Assembly: GCA_030697555.1 (NCBI GenBank)
Contig: JAUYPV010000143.1
Location: 1 to 55,623 of the forward strand
Length of the DNA stretch: 55,623 nucleotides
DNA from: Hyphomonadaceae bacterium
Lineage (GTDB): Bacteria > Pseudomonadota > Alphaproteobacteria > Caulobacterales > Hyphomonadaceae
Reading direction: 5' to 3'
In this document: in pieces, positions 43,236 through 51,159 of the stretch
How positions within the stretch are numbered: the stretch's first letter is position 1
How the letters are laid out: the number at the start of each line of letters is the position of its first letter
Position numbers and translations under genes: made by a program
The notes under the pieces: model-generated
The model's input: only the letters and a program-made list of their open reading frames with translations
Database searches by the model: none
What the model was told of the DNA's origin: nothing

Positions 43236-43699
43236 AAAGATGGCTCGCCGTCTTCGGATGCGCGGCTGCACTCACCGCAGCCATGCCTGCCTATGCGTTC
43301 GCGGACGATCTCAGCGGCAACTGGCTGTTCGACACCTCGAAGTTCATGGGCGACTGCCAGATCTCCGGCCAGATCACGTTCACGCCGACACGGATCAAGA
43401 ACACCTATTCCTGCAAGTTCGTCTCCGAGCAGATCTGCGGCAAGGAGAATGGCGACCTCTACATCAAGGTGCAGCAGACCTGCACGGCGCAGAAGGTCGG
43501 CAAGCAGGTTGCAATCAAGACGGTGGTGGACAAGGTGCTCGACCGTCGGCCGAAGATCGACTTTCCGGAAACCTCATACCTCGCCGACAACTTCATCCTG
43601 ACCATGCAGAAGAACCTGCAGGAAATGCTCGGGCAGCACTATGACGAAGCCCGCCAGCTCAAAGCTCGTTTCTGGCGCGACATCGAACTCATTTCCTGA
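43232..43699 (+). CDS. Secreted four-cysteine protein 1 in the nad operon
   Basis: 155 residues; ATGA overlap with nadA. Signal peptide 1-24 (MKRWLAVFGCAAALTAAMPA...), mature part starts near DDLSGNWLF. Four cysteines at 42, 61, 69 and 84 match the three following proteins in spacing. The ending RFWRDIELIS is the family signature. This copy has the longest middle region (DRRPKIDFPETSYLADNF). Predicted to be periplasmic with two disulfides. I recognise no known domain; 19 bases separate it from the next gene. Confidence 0.8.
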   Translation: MKRWLAVFGCAAALTAAMPAYAFADDLSGNWLFDTSKFMGDCQISGQITFTPTRIKNTYSCKFVSEQICGKENGDLYIKVQQTCTAQKVGKQVAIKTVVDKVLDRRPKIDFPETSYLADNFILTMQKNLQEMLGQHYDEARQLKARFWRDIELIS

Positions 43700-43718
43700 G
43701 GAAGCCTCCGGGGGCGGA

Positions 43719-44198
43719 ATGGCGCATCTTTCAGTTTGCCGCTTCGCCGCCGCTTCGGTTGTGATGCTCGCCTTCGCCGGCGCCGCGGAGGCGCAGACGG
43801 CAAAATCGCTTCCCGATATTTCGGGTCGCTGGAAGTTCAGGACCGATGTGCTGCCGAAAAAGGGCTGCATCATCTCCGGCGAGATCGAATTCAGGAAAGC
43901 CGTGAAGCCGCTCGACTTCGCCTGCACCTTCCAGTCGAGCGAGGACTGCGGCAGCGGCGAGACGGCAACGTCGACCATCGTCCGGCAAACCTGCATGGCC
44001 CGCATCGTCGGCGGCGAGTTCGAGATTTCGAGCCAGGTTGACAGGGTTGTCGGTACCAAGCCGCCGGGAATGGCCGTTTCATACGCGCCAGACGATTTCC
44101 GCGTGCGTCCCGACGGCAAGGGCAATCTCATCGGCACGTTCAAATCGATCCGAGAAGCGGCCGTTAGGTTCTGGCGTGACGTGGATCTGGTGTCATGA
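43719..44198 (+). CDS. Secreted four-cysteine protein 2 in the nad operon
   Basis: 159 residues from the ATG at 43719, with GGGGGCGGA just upstream; a longer frame from 43641 overlaps the previous gene and lacks a signal peptide. Signal peptide ends near GAAEAQ. Core SGRWKF then CIISGEIEF; cysteines at 50, 69, 77 and 92 have the same 19-8-15 spacing as protein 1. The ending is RFWRDVDLVS. Contains YAPDDFRVRPDGKGN, shared with protein 3. Probably periplasmic; function unknown. Confidence 0.8.
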   Translation: MAHLSVCRFAAASVVMLAFAGAAEAQTAKSLPDISGRWKFRTDVLPKKGCIISGEIEFRKAVKPLDFACTFQSSEDCGSGETATSTIVRQTCMARIVGGEFEISSQVDRVVGTKPPGMAVSYAPDDFRVRPDGKGNLIGTFKSIREAAVRFWRDVDLVS

Positions 44199-44665
44199 CG
44201 CGCGCACTTCTTCTCGCTCTCTCACTCGGCTGCGCCCTCGCCCCGACTTCATCCGCGCAGCTCAAGAAGGCAGGCTCGCCGGTTGGAGACTGGGAGTTCA
44301 AGACCGCGGAGCATCCCGACAGCTGCACCATTTCCGGGACGATGACCGTCGCCGCGACGAACAAGAAGGGCAGCTTCACCTGCACCTTCAAGGCCGTGCA
44401 GGCGTGCACGCGCAGGGAATTCAAGGCGATCCACACCGAACAGTCCTGCGTCATCGCGCAGGTGGGCAGCTCGGTGGAGATCACCGCGAAGGTCGAGAAG
44501 ATCGTCCGCGTCGATCCCAAATGGATGATCACCGGGATGCGTTACGCTCCGGACGATTTTCACGTGCGGATCAACGAAAGCGGCAGCGAGATGATCGGTG
44601 ACTTCGAGTCGATCGGCGAGATCGAGCCCGTGAAATTCTGGCGTACCGGGGAGCTCTTGTCGTGA
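44195..44665 (+). CDS. Secreted four-cysteine protein 3 in the nad operon
   Basis: 156 residues; ATGA overlap with protein 2. Signal peptide 1-21 (MTRALLLALSLGCALAPTSS). The mature part starts QLKKAGSPVGDWEFKT and is very like protein 4. Cysteines at 44, 63, 71 and 85 (spacing 19-8-14). SCTISGTMTV and RYAPDDFHVRI are shared family blocks. Ends VKFWRTGELLS. Likely the product of a recent duplication with protein 4. Function unknown. Confidence 0.8.
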   Translation: MTRALLLALSLGCALAPTSSAQLKKAGSPVGDWEFKTAEHPDSCTISGTMTVAATNKKGSFTCTFKAVQACTRREFKAIHTEQSCVIAQVGSSVEITAKVEKIVRVDPKWMITGMRYAPDDFHVRINESGSEMIGDFESIGEIEPVKFWRTGELLS

Positions 44666-45135
44666 AGCGCTCACCGCTCGCCTTCATGCTGGCCACGCTC
44701 TGCGGCCTTGCGCCCTTTGCCGACGCGCAGCTCAAGAAGGCGCCCTCGCCCGCCGGCGAGTGGGGATTCAAGACCGAGAAGATGGGGTATGGCTGCGCAC
44801 TTTTCGGCGAGATCAGCATCAAGCAGACGACCGACAAGAGCTATAGCTGCAGCTTCAAGGCGGTGTGGGGCTGCGAGTTGCGCCAGCCCAAGTCGGTCGA
44901 GACGGACCAGAGCTGCGTCGCGACACAGGCAGGCAGCGACATCACGATCACCAGCAAGATCGAGAAGATCACCAGGGTCGATCCCGCCGACATGATGGAC
45001 TTCATGCGCCGGCGTTATGCAGCCGACCATTTCGCGGTGAAGATCAACACGCGCGGCGACGAGATGGATGGGATTTTCCATTCCTATGGCCAGGCCCCGG
45101 TGAAATTCCGCCGCAAGCACGAACTCGTCTCGTGA
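44662..45135 (+). CDS. Secreted four-cysteine protein 4 in the nad operon
   Basis: 157 residues with a GTG start; GTGA overlap with protein 3. Signal peptide 1-22 ending FADA, then QLKKAPSPAGEWGFKT, nearly the same mature start as protein 3. Cysteines at 45, 63, 71 and 85 (spacing 18-8-14). The C-terminal signature is slightly altered (VKFRRKHELVS), Arg in place of the Trp in FWR. Its stop overlaps the nadB start (GTGA), so the set cannot be easily separated from nadB expression. Function unknown. Confidence 0.8.
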   Translation: MKRSPLAFMLATLCGLAPFADAQLKKAPSPAGEWGFKTEKMGYGCALFGEISIKQTTDKSYSCSFKAVWGCELRQPKSVETDQSCVATQAGSDITITSKIEKITRVDPADMMDFMRRRYAADHFAVKINTRGDEMDGIFHSYGQAPVKFRRKHELVS

Positions 45136-46670
45136 GCCCGACACGCGACATACTGATCGTCGGCGGAGGTCTCGCCGGGCTTTTCCTCGCGCTGAAACTG
45201 GCGCCACGAAAATGTACGGTGATCGCGCTGGCGCCGCTCGGTCAGGCTGCGGCGTCGGCTTGGGCGCAGGGCGGACTGGCGGCGGCGCTTTCGCCGGAAG
45301 ACGATCCCTCGTTGCACGCCGCTGACACGCTTGCCGCCGGCGCGGGCATCGTCGATCCGGTCGTGGCGCGGCTGATCGCCGAGGACGGACCGCATCGCGT
45401 TCGCGACCTGCTGGACATGGGCGTGCCGTTCGATCGGACGCCGGATGGTGAACTGGCGCTGTCGCTGGAAGCCGCGCATTCGCGGGCGCGGGTGGCGCGG
45501 GTTTCGGGCGACCTTGCCGGCAAGGCGATCATGGAAGCGCTGAGCTACAAGGTCGCCGCCTCGAGCCATATCGAGGTGATCGAAGGCGTGAAGGCGATCG
45601 CCCTGCTCCAGGAGGCGAACGGACGGATCGCGGGCGTGCTTGCCGAGGAGAGATCGGGCGATCACATCCAGCTGCGCGCCGCCGAGACGGTGATCTGCGC
45701 CGGCGGATCGGGCGGGCTTTTTGCGATTACCACCAATCCGAAGTCTTCGCAGGGCGATGCGGTTGCGATGGCCTTCAGGGCGGGCGCGCTGATTTCCGAT
45801 CCGGAGTTCGTGCAGTTCCATCCGACCGCGATCGACATCGGCCGAGATCCTGCGCCGCTGGCGACCGAAGCGCTTCGCGGCGAAGGCGCGCACCTGGTCG
45901 ACAGGACGGGGCGGGCCTTCATGCAGGACTATCACCCGCTCGGCGATCTTGCGCCGCGCGATGAGGTTGCCCGTGCGATCCATGCGGAACGCGAGGCCGG
46001 GCGAGGCGCCTTCCTCGACTGCCGCAAGGCGATCGGCGCGCACTTCCCGGATCACTTCCCGACCGTGTTCGAGGCGTGCCTTTCCGCGAAAGTCGACCCG
46101 CGTATTGCGCCGATCCCGGTTGCGCCGGCGATGCATTATCACATGGGCGGCGTGGTGACGGACCTCTGGGGCCGCACGTCGCTTGAAGGGCTGTCGGCTT
46201 GTGGCGAGAGCGCGTCGACGGGCGCGCATGGCGGAAATCGGCTGGCGTCGAACTCGCTGCTTGAGGCGGTGGTGTTTGCGGAGCGGACGGCTCGGCGTTT
46301 GAAGGATGCGACGCTCAGCCAACCTGGCGAGGCGACCGCCGAAGCGCCGCCCGAACTGGGCGACTTGTCGCTGACGGAGTTGCGGAAGCGGATGCATTCG
46401 CAGGTTGGCGTGGTGCGCGAGGCGGGCGGGCTGGCGGCGACGCTCGACTGGATCGAGGCGGCGACACATAACGTCGGGCCGGCGCGGGCGCTGGTTGCGG
46501 CGAAGCTGATCGTTGCGGGGGCGCTTGCCCGCGAGGAAAGCCGCGGCGGGCATTATCGCAGCGACTTCCCGAAGACGCTGGCGCCGCACCGGACGTTCAT
46601 TCGCCGGGGCGACAAGGGCGAGACTGTTATCCACCACTCCGCGATGGCGGAAGGAATCCGAGATGTCTGA
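45132..46670 (+). CDS. nadB: L-aspartate oxidase
   Basis: 512 residues from the GTG at 45132 (GTGA overlap). FAD-binding GGGLAGL near residue 10; AWAQGGLAAAL; the family-specific HYHMGGVVTD and EALRGEGAHLVD loops; and GESASTGAHGGNRLASNSLLEA. It oxidises L-aspartate to iminoaspartate, the substrate of NadA. Length and order are normal. It ends with an eight-base overlap into nadC. Expression appears tied to the upstream secreted-protein genes by translational coupling. Confidence 0.95.
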   Translation: MSPTRDILIVGGGLAGLFLALKLAPRKCTVIALAPLGQAAASAWAQGGLAAALSPEDDPSLHAADTLAAGAGIVDPVVARLIAEDGPHRVRDLLDMGVPFDRTPDGELALSLEAAHSRARVARVSGDLAGKAIMEALSYKVAASSHIEVIEGVKAIALLQEANGRIAGVLAEERSGDHIQLRAAETVICAGGSGGLFAITTNPKSSQGDAVAMAFRAGALISDPEFVQFHPTAIDIGRDPAPLATEALRGEGAHLVDRTGRAFMQDYHPLGDLAPRDEVARAIHAEREAGRGAFLDCRKAIGAHFPDHFPTVFEACLSAKVDPRIAPIPVAPAMHYHMGGVVTDLWGRTSLEGLSACGESASTGAHGGNRLASNSLLEAVVFAERTARRLKDATLSQPGEATAEAPPELGDLSLTELRKRMHSQVGVVREAGGLAATLDWIEAATHNVGPARALVAAKLIVAGALAREESRGGHYRSDFPKTLAPHRTFIRRGDKGETVIHHSAMAEGIRDV

Positions 46671-47526
46671 CGCGCTGCCGATCCCGCCCCTGCCCGACCT
46701 GATCATCGAACCGCTGGTGCGGCTGGCGCTGACCGAGGATCTCGGCCGGGGTGGAGACATCACGACTGATGCCGTCATTCCGGCGGGAGCGCGGATGCGG
46801 GCGGTGATGACGGCCCGAGAGGCGGGGGTGGCGGCGGGGTATGATGCGGCGCGGTTGGCTCTCAGGCTCGTCGATCCCCAAGCGACATGGACGACGTTAG
46901 TTGGTGAGGGGGTCCCGTTTTCCAAGGGGACGGATCTGGTTCGTATCGAAGGATCGGCGCGGTCGGTGCTGATCGCCGAGCGGACGATGTTGAACTTCAT
47001 CGGGCCGCTGTCGGGCGTCGCGACTTTGACAAGCACGTTCGTCGACAAGGTTGCGGGGACGAATGCGAAAATCGTCTGCACGCGGAAGACGACGCCGGGG
47101 TTTCGGGCGCTGGAGAAGCGTGCGGTGAGATTGGGCGGCGGGGTCAATCATCGGCTGGGACTGGATGATGCGATACTGATCAAGGACAATCATATTGCAG
47201 CGGCCGGGGGCGTTGCGGCGGCTCTCAAGAGAGCTCGGGCTTCGGTGGGGCATCTGCGGTCGATCGAGATCGAGGTGGAGAATCTAGATCAACTTCGCGA
47301 GGCGCTGAAGCATTCGCCGGATGCGGTTCTGCTCGACAACATGTCCACTGCCCTGCTGAAGGAGGCGGTGGGGATTGTTGCGGGCAAGGCCAAGACCGAG
47401 GCTTCGGGAGGAGTTCGGCTCGAGACGGTCCGGGCGATCGCTGAAACCGGCGTCGACTACATATCGGTCGGCGCACTGACGCACTCGGCGGTCAACCTGG
47501 ATATCGGGCTCGATTACGAGAGCTAG
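46663..47526 (+). CDS. nadC: Nicotinate-nucleotide pyrophosphorylase (carboxylating)
   Basis: 287 residues from the ATG at 46663, with AAGGA upstream at 46651. Quinolinate phosphoribosyltransferase blocks: EDLGRGGDITTD, ERTMLNFIGPLSGVAT, CTRKTTPGFRALEKRAVRLGG-type PRPP region, HRLGLDDAILIKDNH, and EVENLDQL. It converts quinolinate and PRPP to nicotinate mononucleotide, completing the de novo branch. Last gene of the operon; its stop shares CTAG with the convergent SleB-like gene. Confidence 0.96.
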   Translation: MSDALPIPPLPDLIIEPLVRLALTEDLGRGGDITTDAVIPAGARMRAVMTAREAGVAAGYDAARLALRLVDPQATWTTLVGEGVPFSKGTDLVRIEGSARSVLIAERTMLNFIGPLSGVATLTSTFVDKVAGTNAKIVCTRKTTPGFRALEKRAVRLGGGVNHRLGLDDAILIKDNHIAAAGGVAAALKRARASVGHLRSIEIEVENLDQLREALKHSPDAVLLDNMSTALLKEAVGIVAGKAKTEASGGVRLETVRAIAETGVDYISVGALTHSAVNLDIGLDYES

Positions 47527-48482
47527 AGCGCGCGGTTGTCGGCGTTCTGGACTGCGGGCACGATCTCTTTCTTGGTGTCGGCGGAGATCTTCACGAGCTG
47601 GGCGGCGGCCAGGCTGTCGGCGTCCTGGGCGACCGGGATCGCGACGTCGCCTGCAAGCGGATCATATGCACCGTTCGAGCGGTCCTGGGCGGCGAGGGCC
47701 ACGCGGGCTTTCGACCATTCGGCGCCGGTCTTCGGGAAGCGGTAGAAGATGTGCGTACCGATTTCCGCAGTCTCGACCAGGCCCGCCTTCCAGTAGGGGT
47801 TCACATAGTCGGTGTGGTAGTGGGTCGCCTTGTTCGTGACCGGCTTGTTGAGGCCCATCATGACGTGGAGGGCGACCGCGCGGGCGCGATCCCAGGATTC
47901 CCCGTAGGGCTGGCGACGGGTCGAGCCGTCGCAGGTGAAGGTGAACTGGCAGCCGGTGTTCCGGTACTGGCCCTGGAAGACCACGCCACAGACGGATTTC
48001 GGGAAGTGCGGGTTTTTGACCCGGTTCATGACGACTTCGGCCACGGCCATCTGGCCGCGGGTGTCTTCCGAACGGGCCTCGTAATAGACGGCCTCGGCGA
48101 GGCAATCCATTTCGGACTGTTCCTGCTCGGCGGCGCCGACGTTCTGGGCCGTGAAATTGGACAGGCCTGCCAGGACCCGGCTGTCGCGGTCGCGAAGCGG
48201 CAAGGCGGCCAGGCCCTCGGACCCATCCTGGTCGAGGGCGTAGGAAACGGACTGGAGCACGGCCCCGGCGCTGGCCTTGTTGGTGAAGGACACCAGGCGA
48301 GCCTGATCATGACGGGGCGATAGCGACTGGGCGAGGACGACGGCGTCCGCCCGGTAAGCTTCCTCGGTCTTCTGGACTTCGAAACGGTGACCCACGAGCG
48401 GTCCGCCCAGGGCGAACACGGCAGCGCAAACGCCAATGGCAAGTGCGCGTTGCTGAGTCTGACGTCTTTCGACGCTTGACAT
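47523..48482 (-). CDS. SleB/CwlJ-family cell wall hydrolase
   Basis: 319 residues from the ATG at 48482; the longer frame to 48716 is unlike a protein N-terminus. A hydrophobic segment near the start (ALAIGVCAAVFALGGPLVG) is a signal anchor. The Hydrolase_2 domain begins at CLAEAVYYEARSEDTRGQMA, which carries the catalytic Glu, and continues CQFTFTCDGSTRR and THYHTDYVNPYW. Such enzymes cleave peptidoglycan, in alphaproteobacteria during growth rather than germination. Convergent with nadC. The ribosome site is weak. Confidence 0.9.
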   Translation of the reverse strand: MSSVERRQTQQRALAIGVCAAVFALGGPLVGHRFEVQKTEEAYRADAVVLAQSLSPRHDQARLVSFTNKASAGAVLQSVSYALDQDGSEGLAALPLRDRDSRVLAGLSNFTAQNVGAAEQEQSEMDCLAEAVYYEARSEDTRGQMAVAEVVMNRVKNPHFPKSVCGVVFQGQYRNTGCQFTFTCDGSTRRQPYGESWDRARAVALHVMMGLNKPVTNKATHYHTDYVNPYWKAGLVETAEIGTHIFYRFPKTGAEWSKARVALAAQDRSNGAYDPLAGDVAIPVAQDADSLAAAQLVKISADTKKEIVPAVQNADNRAL

Positions 48483-49064
48483 GGTAACCCACCACCTAAC
48501 GACAGCTGTGTTCGCTGCCTGTAGGTGTGCGAGAATAAGGTTCAGAGATTTCAGGAGGTTTAACACCCCAGCCTTCCCCTTAACCAACGTAAACGGCACC
48601 ATGCCGTGTGGGCGCCCGCGCGCGCCCGAAAACACCTTCCAACACCACTGCCGCTCTGTTCTGTTTCGTAGCTGTGCGACGCCAGCCGCCCTACCGGGCC
48701 CTTTGATACTGGGCAAGTCCTTGACCTGCGTGTCCTGGAACTCGCAAATCCCTTGCCAGGGACTGCCCGTCCCGGATCGGGTCGCGTGCCAGGAGAACGG
48801 TTAACTTCTGCTGTTTACGAATAGCCCCTTTTTTCAGCCGGCTAGCCCAGAACCGAAGACTCCACATAGGCCGTGGCGGCCTGTGGGCAACACTGGGGCG
48901 GGATTCGTCCTGACGCCGATTTGAAGCAGTTTTAGGCACAAACGCTGCGGAAACGGGCTTCCTGTGGATAACGGTGGCTTAGCCATGCGACGGCTCATTT
49001 CCGGACTGGGACGGCCAGCCGGATCGGGTTGGGGCAGGTCTCTGACGACTCGGGAAACGGTTCC
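48483..49064. other. 582-base gap without a supported gene
   Basis: No frame here looks coding. It must hold the SleB-like gene's promoter on its left side. Possible RNA folding occurs at 48711-48768 (GGGC/GCCC with AGTCC/GGACT, alternative TCCCT-TGCC-AGGGA). A single perfect DnaA-box-like 9-mer (TGTGGATAA) is at 48963-48971. A run of six T at about 48828 lacks a convincing stem. I cannot assign a function. Confidence 0.4.
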
Positions 49065-50057
49065 TCAGCCGGAGCTCCACCATGGCAAATAGAGGGTGAA
49101 AGCGCGCTGCCGCGCCGCCTCGAGCGCGTCACGCGCAAAGCGCCGGCCGCGCGTCGGCGGCCGTTCGTCGATCAGTAAACCGATCTTAGGGTTAGCGCCG
49201 CGGCGCAGGCGGAAGGCGAGCCGGCGCGCGTAAGGTATGGGATCGAGGATGACGCGTAGCGCCGCTTCCAGCCGGCAGGCGAGCGGCCTCGCAGGAACCT
49301 TGATCTTGCGGTGGCGAAGAGGCGGGATCGGATCGCACCTGAAATGATGCGGATCGACCGGCGGCAATTTGCGGCGCGGCCTGCGCTCGGGGCGGTGGAA
49401 GCGCTGGCTGACGGGCGTGGGCGGGATGATGCGGAAGCTGACACGCCAGGTTTCCGGCTGAGCGGGATCGAAGGGGGTCGGCTGGCGCGCTGGCCGGGCA
49501 GCGCCTGCTCTCCCCCGGACGGCGGCTGAAGCCGGCAGCGCCTGCGAGGTGATGAGGGCGAACGCCTCGATCAGCAGGATGCGGCGCAGCAGCAATTCGA
49601 GCGGGCGCAGCATGTCGAGCAGCTCGTATTTGGCCCGCTGCCAGATCCGGCCCTTAAGAGCGAGCGCGGCCGGACCCAAGACGCTGTCGAGGATCCAGTG
49701 CAGCAGGTGGCGGGCGCCGCCGAGAAGGTCGCTGGACAGCGGGTCGGTGAGGCCCGGCGGATCGGACGCGTCCTCGTCTGGCCAGCGCGGTTCTTCACGG
49801 AAGAGCGGAGCGGCGCCGGAGTGACCAGCGCCGTCGGACCAGGGTTCGGTTGCGGCTGCTGGTTCGCCGGGCTGGTCCACGTCTTCGTCGTCAATCTCAT
49901 CTTCCGGATGAGGCGGCGGACGCTTGTAGCCGGGCCACGGCAGCGGAGGATCGGCAACCCAAGCCGCTTCGCCTTCCGGCCTTGCACGCAACAGCGCGAG
50001 CTCCGCGTCGATCTCCGCGCGGGTCCAGGGGCCGGTGATGTTGGGTTTGTCAGCCAT
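49065..50057 (-). CDS. Hypothetical proline/arginine-rich protein
   Basis: A 330-residue protein I do not recognise. It opens KPNITGPWTRAEIDAELALL, then an acidic Pro-rich linker (EDEIDDEDVDQPGEP), a hydrophobic helical middle (residues about 105-175, ARHLLHWILDSVLGPAALAL and ELLLRRILLIEAFALI), and a strongly basic C-terminal third. It might contact membrane and nucleic acid; this is only from composition. The 108-nt repeated element copy 2 ends 27 bases upstream of the start codon, oriented toward this gene. No ribosome site stands out. Confidence 0.55.
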   Translation of the reverse strand: MADKPNITGPWTRAEIDAELALLRARPEGEAAWVADPPLPWPGYKRPPPHPEDEIDDEDVDQPGEPAAATEPWSDGAGHSGAAPLFREEPRWPDEDASDPPGLTDPLSSDLLGGARHLLHWILDSVLGPAALALKGRIWQRAKYELLDMLRPLELLLRRILLIEAFALITSQALPASAAVRGRAGAARPARQPTPFDPAQPETWRVSFRIIPPTPVSQRFHRPERRPRRKLPPVDPHHFRCDPIPPLRHRKIKVPARPLACRLEAALRVILDPIPYARRLAFRLRRGANPKIGLLIDERPPTRGRRFARDALEAARQRAFTLYLPWWSSG

Positions 50058-50084
50058 CGCCCGCGATTATCCGGCAGGCCATGG

Positions 50085-50192
50085 GGGGCGGGGATAAGTT
50101 TTTCTTTGTCCCCCGTTTCACGCACGTATTTGTCTTTGAGATTGCTGGGGTTTGGGCGGAAAGGGGCGAAGTTACACAGCATCAGACTCGGC
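50085..50192 (-). repeat. 108-nt duplicated element, copy 2
   Basis: Minus-strand homologue of 30080-30187, ungapped and 81 of 108 identical by eye. Here it sits directly upstream of a gene, and its 3' half can form an imperfect hairpin, GGGGACAAAG with CTTATCCCC around an A-run. A frame opens with ATG at the place where copy 1 has TTG. Confidence 0.65.
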
Positions 50193-50213
50193 CGAGTTGA
50201 GCCGGCTTTCGGT

Positions 50214-50258
50214 CCCCTGAAAGGCAGGGGAGTCGCGCATGCCCTGCCCTTTCAGGGG
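50214..50258. repeat. Long imperfect hairpin
   Basis: CCCCTGAAAGGCAGGG at 50214-50229 pairs with CCCTGCCCTTTCAGGGG at 50242-50258, about 16 bp with one bulged base. No T-tract follows on either side. It may be an RNA-stabilising hairpin or repeat. Confidence 0.6.
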
Positions 50259-50382
50259 AGGAAATTCGCGCCTGCTGCCGCTATCGGCCAAGCCCTAGAG
50301 GTGTAGGCTCTTGCTTCTAGGAGAGCGGCGTCAGCCGCCGTCACCACGGTAACGGCGGCCGCCGTTCATGAGGGAGGACGCC

Positions 50383-50478
50383 ATGCCTATGGACCAACCG
50401 AAACCGATCCTGATCATCATGAGCATCGTGGCGCTGATCGCCATGGCAGGCGCGGTCTATGTCGGAATAGTCGCCTAG
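50383..50478 (+). CDS. 31-residue single-pass membrane microprotein
   Basis: ATG at 50383 preceded by AGGGAGG at 50371-50377 at ideal distance. Encodes MPMDQPKPILIIMSIVALIA and on to AGAVYVGIVA, one transmembrane helix with a short N-terminal tail and almost nothing after it. The clean ribosome site and uniform hydrophobicity favour a real gene. A second ATG at 50389 would remove two residues. No homologue recognised. It is the only plus-strand gene in this stretch. Confidence 0.55.
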   Translation: MPMDQPKPILIIMSIVALIAMAGAVYVGIVA

Positions 50479-50553
50479 ACCGAGGCGATGCAGCAACACG
50501 CGGCGCCGGCTCAACCACCCGCGAGCTGACGCGAAAACGATTCAGCGCCGGGC

Positions 50554-51045
50554 TCACAAGAGCCAGGCAAGGCCGACGCCGACGTGCCAGTCGGATCCGC
50601 CGTCGAAGGTGTGCTCCTCGAGGAACACGCCCCATTCCATGTCTTCGTATGTGCCCGAGCCTGCGAAGTAGGTGGTTTGCAGCGCGCGATAGCCGCCGGA
50701 GGCTTCGCTGCTGGGCGTCTCGGGCCTCGCGGGCCAGCCGGGAAGACATGAACCGACAGCGCCGATCTGCGCATTCCAAGCGGCGGCGGCCTCGGCGTAG
50801 GTGCTGAACGTCCAAGTGCAGGTGTAGATGGAATCGAATCCGTAATCGATGGAGCACTCCAGGGCGCCGTTGAGCGCGTAGGTCGCCTTGTAGAAGTCGT
50901 CGTCGATCTCGTCCCCCACGATGGCGTCGAAATCGTCGAGACCATAGGCGTTGAGCTGGTTGACTTCGGAGCAGGTGACCTGCGCGTAGGCAGAAGGCGC
51001 CAACGCCAGCACGAGGCTGGCGGCGATTGGAACAAAGGCTTTCAT
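50554..51045 (-). CDS. Small secreted protein, family B copy 1
   Basis: 163 residues from the ATG at 51045. Signal peptide MKAFVPIAASLVLALAPSAY then AQVTCSEV. Cysteines at 25, 64, 76 and 100 align with 22, 63, 77 and 101 of the next protein, and CLPGW corresponds to CLSSW there. The mature part is acidic and aromatic (DEIDDDFYKATYALNG). Probably periplasmic or outer-membrane associated, with two disulfides. Function unknown. The two genes are separated by 114 bases and may be separately transcribed. Confidence 0.72.
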   Translation of the reverse strand: MKAFVPIAASLVLALAPSAYAQVTCSEVNQLNAYGLDDFDAIVGDEIDDDFYKATYALNGALECSIDYGFDSIYTCTWTFSTYAEAAAAWNAQIGAVGSCLPGWPARPETPSSEASGGYRALQTTYFAGSGTYEDMEWGVFLEEHTFDGGSDWHVGVGLAWLL

Positions 51046-51159
51046 GACAGTCCGCTCCCCTAAGCCCATCCCGTGTGACACTGTCTGCTTCGTCGAGGCG
51101 GAGTGCAAGGCGGGCGATGCAGAGCTGGCGAGCGGCGAATTGCGGCAGGTTCTGCTGCG

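Noticed and set aside
48963-48971. Perfect DnaA-box-like TGTGGATAA, hinting at a replication origin
   Set aside because: Only one clear box, no AT-rich unwinding region or cluster, and no origin-linked genes nearby; a single 9-mer is not evidence of oriC.
49571-50182. 203-codon minus-strand frame starting in copy 2 of the repeated element
   Set aside because: It runs out of frame over the better hypothetical gene at 49065-50057, with low-complexity composition; at most its first 30 codons could matter.
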